From Thalassospira sp. (GTDB taxonomy: Bacteria; Pseudomonadota; Alphaproteobacteria; Rhodospirillales; Thalassospiraceae), in the NCBI RefSeq assembly GCF_030690045.1, contig NZ_JAUYHK010000011.1, positions 310,001 through 374,000 on the forward strand: a stretch of 64,000 bases of DNA, read 5' to 3'. Positions 36,706 to 44,976 of this stretch are shown piece by piece. A program made the translations under genes and the position numbers. Each line of letters begins with the position of its first letter. The first letter of the stretch is position 1. The notes below the pieces were generated by a model. The model was not told the DNA's origin. It saw only the letters and a list, made by a program, of their open reading frames with translations, and searched no databases.

Positions 36706-37692
36706 TCACAGCCCCCGGCCCTCATCACCAACCCGCCGTTCGACACGGTTGATCAGGGCCGGGCCAAGCCGCTCGCTAAACCCCGACAAAAAGGCCGCGA
36801 TCAGCACCACGGCCATTTGCCCGCTGCCCTGTACCGATGTGACTTCATCCATATCGGCAAGGCCATGCAACCGGTCAAGCGAGATCGGCAATATCCCCGC
36901 ACTCAGCAACAACAGGGCCAAAAGGGCAAAACAAAACCCCAGACAGGGCCGAAACAGGAAACTTAAAAACGCCGAACCCGCCGTTGCGCTGGCCCAGTCG
37001 TCACTGCGGCCCAGCCGCATCATCATGCTGACCAGCGCGCCAATCGCCCCGAAACTGCCGACATAAAACAGCAAATCATACGAATACCCAAACAATCGTC
37101 CCTGCCCGATGCTGATCAGATGATCCAGCCCGATAAACACATAAATCCCGATCATCAGGATCACCGGCGACAGGATCAATGCCAGCATGGCCGCAAATAT
37201 AGGCTGTGACACCCAATGACGGGGGGCCTTGACCGAGGGTTCCTGATCATGGAGATCGGCCAGATAATCCCGGACAAACCTGTCCTTGCCATGAATCATC
37301 GCACCCAGCATGACAAGGGCGTCCGACCGGCGTTTGGCCTGTGCCGCCGGGGTTGATACCGCATCGCTGCGCCACCAGCGTAAAAACAGGCGCAAAGTAT
37401 GGCCAAACCGCCAACCGTGGCCGGTCGCCGCCACATAATCCACCAATTGTTCGATATGCTGATCCGAAAGACCCCCACTGCCCGACAGGGATATTATGCC
37501 GCCCGGCAATCCGGCCCGCATCAGCAAGACTTGCAACAACTGGTCAAACTTGTCGGTTTCGGATGGTTTATGATCTGCCTGCCCCTCACATGACCTATCA
37601 TCCGGGCCATAGCGGTATCGGCGCATCGGAACCAGCCCGACCACCGGGCATTGCCCCGGCTCGTAACCATATGGCCTGTGGGGATAGCTCAT
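36706..37692 (-). CDS. Putative membrane protein, function unknown (328 aa)
   Basis: I do not recognise this family. The N-terminal half (about 1-170) is soluble; it includes the TerB-like-looking sequence QLLQVLLMRAGLPGG and a helical stretch with RFGHTLRLFLRWWRSD. The C-terminal half has four hydrophobic spans, around residues 173-193, 212-235, 252-275 and 300-318, and ends in arginine-rich sequence. The start at 37692 (MSYPHRPYGYE) is preceded by AGGGGACC. It converges on uvrA with 6 bp between stops and diverges from trmFO. No enzyme motif is visible. Confidence 0.65.
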   Translation of the reverse strand: MSYPHRPYGYEPGQCPVVGLVPMRRYRYGPDDRSCEGQADHKPSETDKFDQLLQVLLMRAGLPGGIISLSGSGGLSDQHIEQLVDYVAATGHGWRFGHTLRLFLRWWRSDAVSTPAAQAKRRSDALVMLGAMIHGKDRFVRDYLADLHDQEPSVKAPRHWVSQPIFAAMLALILSPVILMIGIYVFIGLDHLISIGQGRLFGYSYDLLFYVGSFGAIGALVSMMMRLGRSDDWASATAGSAFLSFLFRPCLGFCFALLALLLLSAGILPISLDRLHGLADMDEVTSVQGSGQMAVVLIAAFLSGFSERLGPALINRVERRVGDEGRGL

Positions 37693-37898
37693 GATGGTCC
37701 CCTGCAATTTCCCGACTGAATGACAAGACCTTGGAACAAGGACGCAGGACACAGCGATTTGTGATAAAATTTTCCCGATTTTTCTTTTCCGGGCAAAAAT
37801 GACGCAAGAGACTTGAATTTCCCCCAAAGGTGCCGCTATGTCAGGGCCAGATTTCGGGGATTTGCCCCCGATTGTTTTTGTGTAAGGAATTCGGAAAC

Positions 37899-39242
37899 GT
37901 GACCACCGTCAAACCCGTTCATATCATTGGTGCCGGATTGGCCGGCAGCGAAGCCGCATGGCAACTGGCCGGGGCCGGTGTGCCCGTGATCCTGCATGAA
38001 ATGCGCCCGACCCGGCCAACCGACGCCCATCAAACCGACAAATGCGCCGAACTGGTCTGTTCCAATTCGTTCCGGTCCGATGACCGCGAATATAATGCCG
38101 TTGGCCTGATTCATGATGAAATGCGCCGGGCCGGATCACTGATCATCAAATGCGCCGATGCGCACAAGGTTCCGGCCGGGGCCGCCCTTGCGGTGGACCG
38201 CGAAGGCTTTTCACAGGCCGTCACCGATGCGCTGGTCGCCCATCCGTTGATCACGCTGGAACGGGGCGAAATTGCCGGTTTGCCGCCACAGGAATGGGAA
38301 CAGACGATCATTGCCACCGGCCCGCTGACATCCGGCCCGCTGGCCGAGGCAATCCGGACGGCAACCGGCGAGGAATCGCTGGCGTTTTTTGATGCGATTG
38401 CCCCGATTGTCTATAAGGAAAGCATCAATTTCGACAAGGCATGGTTCCAGTCGCGCTATGACAAGGGCGATGGTAAGGATTACATCAATTGCCCGATGAA
38501 CGAGGCGGAATATAACGCCTTTATCGATGCCCTGCTGGCCGGTGAAAAAACCGAATTCAAGGATTGGGAAAAAGACACGCCGTATTTTGACGGCTGTTTA
38601 CCGATCGAGGTCATGGCCGAACGCGGGCGTGAAACCCTGCGCCACGGCCCGATGAAGCCGGTCGGCCTGACCAACCCGCATGACCCGACGCGCAAACCCC
38701 GCGCCATCGTGCAATTGCGTCAGGACAATGCACTGGGCACGATTTACAATATCGTCGGGTTTCAGACCAAATTGAAATACGGCGCACAGGCCGATATTTT
38801 CCGGATGATACCGGGGCTGGAAAATGCCGAATTCGTCCGTCTGGGCGGCATTCACCGCAATACCTTCCTCAATTCCCCACGCCTGCTGGACCCGACATTG
38901 CGCCTCAAAATCCGCCCGGACATTCGCTTTGCCGGGCAGATCACCGGCTGCGAAGGCTATGTCGAAAGTGCCGCCGTCGGACTGATGGCCGGACGGTTCG
39001 CCCTTGCCGAAAAACAGGGCCGCGATATTCCGGCACCGCCGCTGGAAACCGCAATGGGGGCGTTGTTGAACCACATTACCGGCGGCGCGGATGAAAGCAC
39101 GTTTCAGCCGATGAATGTCAATTTCGGTCTGTTCCCGCCGGTTGAACCAACCAAACGGGTCAAGGGCCGCGACCGCAAGAAACTTTATACCGACCGCGCC
39201 ATCCCGCTATTTGACGACTGGCTTGCCAGTATCAACAGCTAA
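37899..39242 (+). CDS. trmFO: tRNA m5U54 methyltransferase TrmFO (folate/FAD-dependent)
   Basis: The 447-residue flavoprotein methylates U54 of tRNA with methylenetetrahydrofolate. The N-terminal dinucleotide-binding motif [18 protein letters not shown] begins at residue 6, followed by [19 protein letters not shown] and [15 protein letters not shown]. The C-terminal part has [14 protein letters not shown] and [17 protein letters not shown] chose a GTG start at 37899 ([10 protein letters not shown]) because AAGGAA lies 8 nt upstream and the Rossmann fold then starts at the usual place; the upstream in-frame extension has no homologous character. The BASS-type transporter gene follows 15 nt later. 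Confidence 0.95.
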   Translation: MTTVKPVHIIGAGLAGSEAAWQLAGAGVPVILHEMRPTRPTDAHQTDKCAELVCSNSFRSDDREYNAVGLIHDEMRRAGSLIIKCADAHKVPAGAALAVDREGFSQAVTDALVAHPLITLERGEIAGLPPQEWEQTIIATGPLTSGPLAEAIRTATGEESLAFFDAIAPIVYKESINFDKAWFQSRYDKGDGKDYINCPMNEAEYNAFIDALLAGEKTEFKDWEKDTPYFDGCLPIEVMAERGRETLRHGPMKPVGLTNPHDPTRKPRAIVQLRQDNALGTIYNIVGFQTKLKYGAQADIFRMIPGLENAEFVRLGGIHRNTFLNSPRLLDPTLRLKIRPDIRFAGQITGCEGYVESAAVGLMAGRFALAEKQGRDIPAPPLETAMGALLNHITGGADESTFQPMNVNFGLFPPVEPTKRVKGRDRKKLYTDRAIPLFDDWLASINS

Positions 39243-39257
39243 GGAAGACGCATATTG

Positions 39258-40229
39258 ATGAACCGCCTGACAATGGAACGCCATCAGGTCTGGTTTTATC
39301 TGTGCGCCATCCTTGCCGGGCTTGTGACCGGGGCAGCATTGCCGGCAATCATTCCGGTTCTGGAAGGCTTGCTGTGGCCGGTTTTAATCGTGCTGCTTTA
39401 TACGACCTTTGTGCAGGTGCCGTTATGGCATGTCCGGGAATCGTTTCGCGATCACCGCTTTGTCGGCGCGGTTCTGATCGGCAATTTCGTTTTATTGCCA
39501 TTGCTGGCATGGGGATTGATCCAGTTTCTGCCCGCCGATCCGGCCTTGCGGCTGGGCGTACTGCTGGTTTTGCTTGTCCCCTGCACCGACTGGTTCATCA
39601 CTTTTTGCCATCTGGGTGGCGGGGATGCCCCCCGCACCCTTGCCATCACCCCGCTTAATCTGTTGCTGCAACTGGTTCTGCTGCCGGTTTATCTGTGGCT
39701 GATGGCGGGTTCCGGCATCACGGTTGCCGTGTCACCCGGCGATATCTGGCCTGCGGTTTTTGTCGTGCTGGTGCCACTGGTACTGGCCGCCCTGACAGAA
39801 CGATGGATGGAACACCGCCCGGCCCGGCAGGTTTGGCGCGACCGTCTGGCATGGGGACCGGTGCCCTTGCTGGCACTGGTCGTCTTCCTGATTGCGGCGG
39901 CCCATATTCAGCACGTCATCAATGCCGTCGGCGTTCTGACCATCGTCGCACCACTGTTTGCGGTATTTTTGCTGATGGCGGCACTGATCGCCAAACTTCT
40001 GGCAACGATCCTGCACCTGCCCACGGCACAGGCCCGAACACTGGCCTTCAGTCTGGGAACCCGCAATTCCTTTGTCATCCTGCCCGTCGCCCTGGCTTTG
40101 CCATCCGGTTGGGAAATTGCGGCCATCGTCATTGTCTGCCAATCCCTGATCGAACTGGGCGGGATGATGGTTTTTCTGTGGTGGATGCCGCACCTGTTCA
40201 AGTTCACGGAACCGACCGGTGACCATTGA
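39258..40229 (+). CDS. BASS/ACR3-superfamily transporter (arsenic-resistance-like)
   Basis: The 323-residue integral membrane protein has about ten hydrophobic spans. It carries ACR3-like marks: LVPCTDWFITFCHLGGGDAPRTLA near residue 107-130 and TLAFSLGTRNSFVILPVALALP near 260-281. The ACR3 motif normally has a cysteine near the first of these; here VPCTDW retains it. The family includes arsenite exporters and bile acid:sodium symporters, and the real substrate is unknown. There is no arsR or arsC nearby. It follows trmFO by 15 nt. An in-frame TTG one codon earlier is an alternative start. Confidence 0.75.
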   Translation: MNRLTMERHQVWFYLCAILAGLVTGAALPAIIPVLEGLLWPVLIVLLYTTFVQVPLWHVRESFRDHRFVGAVLIGNFVLLPLLAWGLIQFLPADPALRLGVLLVLLVPCTDWFITFCHLGGGDAPRTLAITPLNLLLQLVLLPVYLWLMAGSGITVAVSPGDIWPAVFVVLVPLVLAALTERWMEHRPARQVWRDRLAWGPVPLLALVVFLIAAAHIQHVINAVGVLTIVAPLFAVFLLMAALIAKLLATILHLPTAQARTLAFSLGTRNSFVILPVALALPSGWEIAAIVIVCQSLIELGGMMVFLWWMPHLFKFTEPTGDH

Positions 40230-40250
40230 CGCTCCTGCCGGGCCTTTGCC

Positions 40251-40283
40251 CTCAATCGCACGGATGGCTTCGCCATGCGGAAT
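40251..40283 (-). repeat. Short remnant resembling the 3' end of the gene at 40689
   Basis: Read on the minus strand this 33-nt stretch encodes HGEAIRAIEGK. The downstream secreted-protein gene encodes DGEAIRAIKGK near its C-terminus (around 40707-40739), and most of the bases agree. Similarity fades quickly on both sides. It may be the scar of a partial duplication, or chance. Confidence 0.35.
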
Positions 40284-40399
40284 CCCTGCCTGCCACCGAC
40301 AATGTCCGGACTGTCCGGCGACGCCCGGTTGCACCGGGTAGCATCGGGCAGGCCCTCCACCAACAAGGCGCACCTCGGGCGTCCTGACCAATGGCCGGG

Positions 40400-40504
40400 T
40401 CAGACCGCCCGCGCATTACCTCCGTAATGACTCTTCCACCCGCCTGTCATGATCCTGTGGGTTAACCCGCCGCCCTGTCCGTGTTTTTGCCGCTGCATCA
40501 TCAT
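40400..40504 (-). CDS. Possible small basic peptide (34 aa), doubtful
   Basis: An open frame of 34 codons begins ATGATGATG behind AGAGGAAAGAG and ends before the BASS-type transporter gene. The predicted peptide is glycine-, arginine- and lysine-rich (MMMQRQKHGQGGG). It lies downstream of a terminator hairpin on the same strand, so it would need its own promoter. No family is recognised and coding is uncertain. The rest of the 40230-40688 gap holds no other gene I can support. Confidence 0.22.
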   Translation of the reverse strand: MMMQRQKHGQGGGLTHRIMTGGWKSHYGGNARAV

Positions 40505-40530
40505 CGTCTCTTTCCTCTGTCGCCAAACGC

Positions 40531-40558
40531 AAAAACCCGCAAGGTACAAGCCTTGCGG
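40531..40558 (-). terminator. Intrinsic terminator downstream of the gene at 40689
   Basis: An 8-bp stem (CCGCAAGG with CCTTGCGG) and a 6-nt loop are followed on the minus strand by GTTTTTG. It lies about 130 nt after the stop of the secreted-protein gene. Confidence 0.7.
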
Positions 40559-40688
40559 ATTTCGGTCCGGGCGCATTTGCCCCGTTGATTTTTCTCTTAT
40601 GCCACAGCAAAAAGAACAAATCAAGAACTTTTTTCAAAAATATTCAAATTAATCTGCAATGCCCGGATTTCCGCGGTTCCGGGGGTGG

Positions 40689-41240
40689 TTACTGCCGTTC
40701 CAGCTTGCCCTTGATCGCCCGGATGGCTTCGCCATCGCGGAACCGCTCAAACACCAGATCTATATTGCCATCCTGATCAAGGGTCCGGTCATAGACCTGC
40801 ATCTCGTAACCGCCATTTTCGGTGATATACAGCGCATGGACAGTCAGGGTACCATTCACAATGCGCGCCCAGACAAACGGCTCCCCCTGCATCGGATCAT
40901 TGGGAACACGTTTGCCAAACAGGCCGGTACGCATGGCGCTGCCATAAATGCCGGGGCGGTCTGATTCATAAAAATCAATCGACAATTTGGCCAGCTTTTC
41001 CCTGCCATCATCCTTGTAGATCACGGTTGACCAATCGATGCTGAACCCCTTGGCATTTTGTTTGATGCTGACATCAAGGTCGCGGGCCTTCAGTTCATCC
41101 TGGCCATAATCAATCGCCGCACCGTGATATTCACCGATAAAAGGATCAATCGATTCGGCACGGGCAGCCGATACGCCGCCGACCAGCAGAATGACGGCAA
41201 CAAGAACCGGTAGGTAAATCGTACGCAATGCCTTCATCAT
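40689..41240 (-). CDS. Hypothetical exported protein (183 aa)
   Basis: The product begins with a clear signal peptide (MMKALRTIYLPVLVAVILLVGG, cleavage near ARA/ES). A mature domain of about 155 residues is rich in beta-strand-like stretches, such as FIGEYHGAAIDYG and GFSIDWSTVIY, and ends in FRDGEAIRAIKGKLERQ. The FIGEY opening and alternating pattern suggest a small beta-barrel or lipocalin-like fold. That is only an impression; I recognise no family. It stands alone on its strand with a terminator downstream. A short copy of its C-terminal coding sequence lies about 455 bp away. Confidence 0.72.
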   Translation of the reverse strand: MMKALRTIYLPVLVAVILLVGGVSAARAESIDPFIGEYHGAAIDYGQDELKARDLDVSIKQNAKGFSIDWSTVIYKDDGREKLAKLSIDFYESDRPGIYGSAMRTGLFGKRVPNDPMQGEPFVWARIVNGTLTVHALYITENGGYEMQVYDRTLDQDGNIDLVFERFRDGEAIRAIKGKLERQ

Positions 41241-41347
41241 AACCTCTTTTGCCTTTCGACACCGGCCCCGAAACCATAATCCTGCATTGATCAGGTTCCC
41301 ATTGATATTGATTTATGGGCAATTTTGATATTGTAAAGCCCTGCCCG

Positions 41348-42199
41348 CTATAAACGCCCGATAATGCCCCGTAATGTCAGCATAAAACTGGCCGGTCGCG
41401 CCAGTCCGAATTCCGCCGAAAAGGGATCAAATCCGCTTTTTTCCAGTTTTTTCAGATATCCTTCGGCCAGAACCAGCGGTAACGCCGCAGGCAATGCCGT
41501 TTTGGGCAAGGCCCGGCGCATTTGGCGGGCGGCCTTTATGTGGGATTGTGCCGTTTTGGCCAGTTCGCGCACCAGTGCCCTGACCGGTTCGGTACTGCGA
41601 AACTCAAACAGATCGCCCTGCGAAACCTTGTGTTTTGCAATCCGGTCCTGCGGCATATAAAGGCGTTTGGCACGACCATGAAACACCATGGCCCGCAAGA
41701 TGCCCACCATGCCATAGGCCATCCCCGCCCGTCTGGCGGCATCCTGCGCCGCCGCATCTGTCGCGCCGAGCAAACCCGCCGCGACTGCCGCCAAATGCCC
41801 GGATGTCTGATCAACATACTGTTCCAGGGCCGAAATATTTTCCGGTGCGGTATCGGCCAGGTCAAATTCGCGGGCATCGATCACGGCCTCAAGGTCCTTG
41901 CGCGCCACACGTCCCGCCGCAATCATCGCCGCCAATGGTTCGACAACTTCGTGTTTGCGTACCTCGCCATCATCAATGCCCGCCAGCGTATCACGCCACC
42001 ATTGCAGGCGAATATGGCCCAGCATGGCCTCGCTGACCATTTCGCGGGTTTTTGAAATTTCCTGATGAAAGGCATAAAGAACAAACAAATCCTCGCGCCG
42101 TTCCGGGCGGGCAAACAGCGCACAGAGAAAACGATCCCGGTCATGACGACGGACATAATCGGCGCAATAGGAAAGGTCTGGTATTTTGTCGGTCATCAT
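41348..42199 (-). CDS. Squalene/phytoene synthase-fold protein, NDUFAF6-like
   Basis: The 283-residue protein has the all-helical squalene/phytoene synthase fold but lacks its catalytic aspartates. The first DxxxD site reads FHQEISKTRE (residues about 44-53). The second site, normally ILRD followed by GRxYLP, reads ILRAMVFHGRAKRLYMPQD. Such inactive homologues include the mitochondrial complex I assembly factor NDUFAF6. Its neighbour at 43535 is a homologue of NDUFAF3, which supports a role in respiratory complex assembly, although the exact function is unproven. Either of two adjacent ATG codons (42199, 42196) could start it. Confidence 0.8.
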   Translation of the reverse strand: MMTDKIPDLSYCADYVRRHDRDRFLCALFARPERREDLFVLYAFHQEISKTREMVSEAMLGHIRLQWWRDTLAGIDDGEVRKHEVVEPLAAMIAAGRVARKDLEAVIDAREFDLADTAPENISALEQYVDQTSGHLAAVAAGLLGATDAAAQDAARRAGMAYGMVGILRAMVFHGRAKRLYMPQDRIAKHKVSQGDLFEFRSTEPVRALVRELAKTAQSHIKAARQMRRALPKTALPAALPLVLAEGYLKKLEKSGFDPFSAEFGLARPASFMLTLRGIIGRL

Positions 42200-42287
42200 G
42201 ATGTCTGTGTTACGTGACTTGTTCTGAATACGGATCAGCCGTTTAATGGCGTGCGGCCTTGTATAACAACAAAATAACGACGGCGAT

Positions 42288-43592
42288 ATGACATCATCCC
42301 AGCCTTGCCGAATTCACGTCATTGGTGCCGGACTCGCAGGATCGGCCGTGGCAATGCTGCTGGCGAAGGCCGGGGCAAACGTAACACTGTATGATGCAGG
42401 AACTTCCTTTGGCAGCCGCTGGACCCGCCGTGTTGATCCCGACTGGAAAACACCACTTTCATCCGAACCCGACATTTTTTATGATCCGGATCAAAGGCTT
42501 TCGGTTTTTTTTGCGCAATGGTCCGACATGCCCGATGACCTGATCACGCCCGCCCATGTCATGGTCGAATCAGATGAAGATACATGGCATGTTCTGAAGG
42601 ACGGGTTGGCGACAGGCCTCATCTCCTCGTGCACAAATTGGGCCGAACGCCTTGATCTCGCGGTCCGATTATGGGCGCTGCGCTATGCCGATCCGGATCA
42701 AGGGGTTAAGATAACAGAAGCCGCAACGCCGGTATCGCTGTTGGGGCCTTTGGCCGATTTTCTGCTGGTGACATCCTTGCAACGCTGTTCAGCGGCCCTG
42801 CTTGGCAAAATCATTATGCCGCGATGGCGCGACCTGATTATAAAATCCCGCGAACCGGTTTTTTCCGCGATGAATGCCGATGCCATGCATCGTTTTGCCT
42901 TGCCGTGTCTGAAAACGCATTTTATCGAAATGGGTGGGGTAATTGTCGAAAATGCCCGGCTGGATGACATTGACAGCACCGCCGATCATGCGACGGATTT
43001 GCTGTTTGGCGAAACGCAAATCATTCTTGATCCTGCGGATATCGTGATTGTTGCCCTGCCCCCAACCGATTTATATGCCGCCATTCCCGATCTGGGCATT
43101 GCCCCGGCACCGGCCCGGCGACGGGCGTTTGTTTTCAAGATAAATGATCCTGCAACACATCCGGCAGGCTGGCTGGTCGATGATGACCTGATCGGTTCAG
43201 TTTGCCATAGCGGCAAGACCCTGCATGTTACCCTTGCTTGCGATCTGGTGATCGCTGACACCATTCCCGAGAACCACCTTGCCAGGACAGTGTGGCAACA
43301 GGCCATCAGCCTGATAAACCCTGAGGCAGCAGAACAGCCCTGCCCCGATTACCGGTTTGTCATACAGGATATGGCCTTTCCGGAATTTACGCCGGGCATG
43401 GCGGCCTTGCGCCCGAAAATGGTATCACCGTGGCGCAATCTCTTTCTGTGTGGTGATGTTTTTGCATCCGATATGGCACCCGGTCCTGCCGCCGCAATTG
43501 CCAGTGCCCAGCAGGTTTGCACCACTGTTTTGCATCACACCGCAATCAATGCCGCCGCAACCCGCCGTTCTTCGGCCAAAAGTACATTATAG
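42288..43592 (+). CDS. FAD-dependent amine oxidase-like protein
   Basis: This 434-residue flavoprotein has an N-terminal Rossmann motif ([21 protein letters not shown] at about 9-29 with YDAG after it). Its C-terminal FAD site is typical of the amine oxidase/HpnE/phytoene desaturase group (NLFLCGDVFASDMAPGPAAAIASAQ near 386-410). The middle is divergent. It diverges from the squalene/phytoene synthase-like gene, so a link to isoprenoid chemistry is tempting, but that partner looks inactive. Its 3' end overlaps the convergent Mth938 gene by 58 bases. The substrate is unknown. Confidence 0.75.
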   Translation: MTSSQPCRIHVIGAGLAGSAVAMLLAKAGANVTLYDAGTSFGSRWTRRVDPDWKTPLSSEPDIFYDPDQRLSVFFAQWSDMPDDLITPAHVMVESDEDTWHVLKDGLATGLISSCTNWAERLDLAVRLWALRYADPDQGVKITEAATPVSLLGPLADFLLVTSLQRCSAALLGKIIMPRWRDLIIKSREPVFSAMNADAMHRFALPCLKTHFIEMGGVIVENARLDDIDSTADHATDLLFGETQIILDPADIVIVALPPTDLYAAIPDLGIAPAPARRRAFVFKINDPATHPAGWLVDDDLIGSVCHSGKTLHVTLACDLVIADTIPENHLARTVWQQAISLINPEAAEQPCPDYRFVIQDMAFPEFTPGMAALRPKMVSPWRNLFLCGDVFASDMAPGPAAAIASAQQVCTTVLHHTAINAAATRRSSAKSTL

Positions 43593-43915
43593 GTCCGGCA
43601 AGCCGCCCCGGTATCCATCGGTTCAATGACGATGCCGTGGGATTTCAAGGCCATTCGTAACGCGGTTGAAACCGGCAACATCCGTGGCCCCATCCCCAAC
43701 AACAGGATATCGACCTCATCCGCCTGTGCGATCACCGGGGCAAATGATTCCGCGCTCAGATTTTCTGCATTTTGGCAGGGCCATGACTGAACCTGCGTCG
43801 GGAACAGGAAAATCGATCCCTGAATGGTTTCTTCGCCAAACCGGAACAACCCGTCGCCATAACTGGTGATCAGTTTGCGACCGGGCAGGATCGTGGGGGT
43901 AATATCAATCGACAT
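43535..43915 (-). CDS. Mth938-like domain protein (DUF498, NDUFAF3 homologue)
   Basis: The 126-residue protein has the Mth938 fold pattern: ITSYGDGLFRFGEETIQGSIFLFP at residues 18-41, DILLLGMGPRM in the middle and GIVIEPMDTGAACRTYNVLLAEERRVAAALI at the end. In mitochondria the homologue NDUFAF3 assists early complex I assembly. Bacterial members are known to sit next to secF/secD in Alphaproteobacteria, as here (106 nt after secF). I took the ATG at 43915 after AGAGA; the upstream in-frame extension overlaps the secF end. The 3' end overlaps the convergent flavoprotein gene. Confidence 0.85.
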   Translation of the reverse strand: MSIDITPTILPGRKLITSYGDGLFRFGEETIQGSIFLFPTQVQSWPCQNAENLSAESFAPVIAQADEVDILLLGMGPRMLPVSTALRMALKSHGIVIEPMDTGAACRTYNVLLAEERRVAAALIAV

Positions 43916-44021
43916 GGCGCTATCTCTTTGTTGTTGGCAGGGCGACAACACGTAAATGGCCGGGTCGTTGTTGCACGAACCCGGCCTTTTTGTAAATGTC
44001 CGCAACAGAAAATCAGCCCAA

Positions 44022-44957
44022 TCAGGCCTTGCTGGCGGCTTCCTTGCCTTCTTCATCTTCCGGCAATTTGCGGCGAACCCGCAGAACCAGCAAAAGCGGT
44101 GCCGCCACGCAGATTGACGAATAGGTGCCAATCACAATGCCGATAATCAGGGCAAAGGTGAACCCCCGGATCGCCTCGCCACCAAACGCAAACAATGCCA
44201 CCAGCGCCAGAATCGTCGTAAAGGACGTCATGGTTGTGCGCGACAACGTGGTGTTGATCGCCATATCGAGCAATTCGGGAATTTCCATCTTGCGATATTT
44301 GCGCAACATTTCGCGAATGCGGTCAAACACCACCACGGTATCGTTGATCGAATAACCGGCAACAGTCAGAACCGCAGCAAGGGTTGCCAGATCGAACTGA
44401 ATGCCGGTAATCACAAAAACGCCAATGGTAATGATGACGTCATGCAACAGGGCGGCAACCGAGGCAACCGCAAACTGCCATTCAAACCGGAACCAGATAT
44501 AAACCATGATCAGCAAAAGCGAGATGATCACGGAATAAAGACCGGCTTCTTTCAATTCGCCGCCAACCTTGGGGCCAACCAGTTCGGTTCGCCGGATGGT
44601 AACATCCTCGCCAAGGGCAGTCGTCACCTGCGCCAAAGCATCCATCTGAGCCTGTTCATCGCCATCCTGTCGCTGCAACTGGATCAGGACATCATCGGGC
44701 GCGCCGAATTCCTGAATCGTCACATCGCCAAGGCCAAGACTGCCCAGATTATCGCGCAAGGCGGAAATATCGGCCGGGCCGTCTGTTTTGATTTCAATCA
44801 GGACACCGCCCCGAAAATCAATGCCGAAATTCAACCCCTTGGTGAAGAACAATGCCGCCGAAGCAAGCACCATCGCCAGAGACAGAATATAAAAAATCTT
44901 CCGGAATTTGAGGAACGGGACGTTCACGTCATCCGGAACAAGATGCAAAGGTTTCAT
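44022..44957 (-). CDS. secF: Protein translocase accessory subunit SecF
   Basis: The 311-residue RND-type membrane protein works with SecD and YajC to pull proteins out of SecYEG using the proton gradient. It shows GLNFGIDFRGGVLIEIK near residue 44, a periplasmic P4-like domain, then VGPKVGGELKEAGLYSVIISL near 128, VAGYSINDTVVVFDRIRE near 222 and a final membrane block FTFALIIGIVIGTYSSI. About six spans are expected. The ATG at 44957 (MKPLHLVPDD) is preceded by AAGGGAG. It lies 19 nt after secD. Confidence 0.94.
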   Translation of the reverse strand: MKPLHLVPDDVNVPFLKFRKIFYILSLAMVLASAALFFTKGLNFGIDFRGGVLIEIKTDGPADISALRDNLGSLGLGDVTIQEFGAPDDVLIQLQRQDGDEQAQMDALAQVTTALGEDVTIRRTELVGPKVGGELKEAGLYSVIISLLLIMVYIWFRFEWQFAVASVAALLHDVIITIGVFVITGIQFDLATLAAVLTVAGYSINDTVVVFDRIREMLRKYRKMEIPELLDMAINTTLSRTTMTSFTTILALVALFAFGGEAIRGFTFALIIGIVIGTYSSICVAAPLLLVLRVRRKLPEDEEGKEAASKA

Positions 44958-44976
44958 TACGTGCTTGCTCCCTTCC

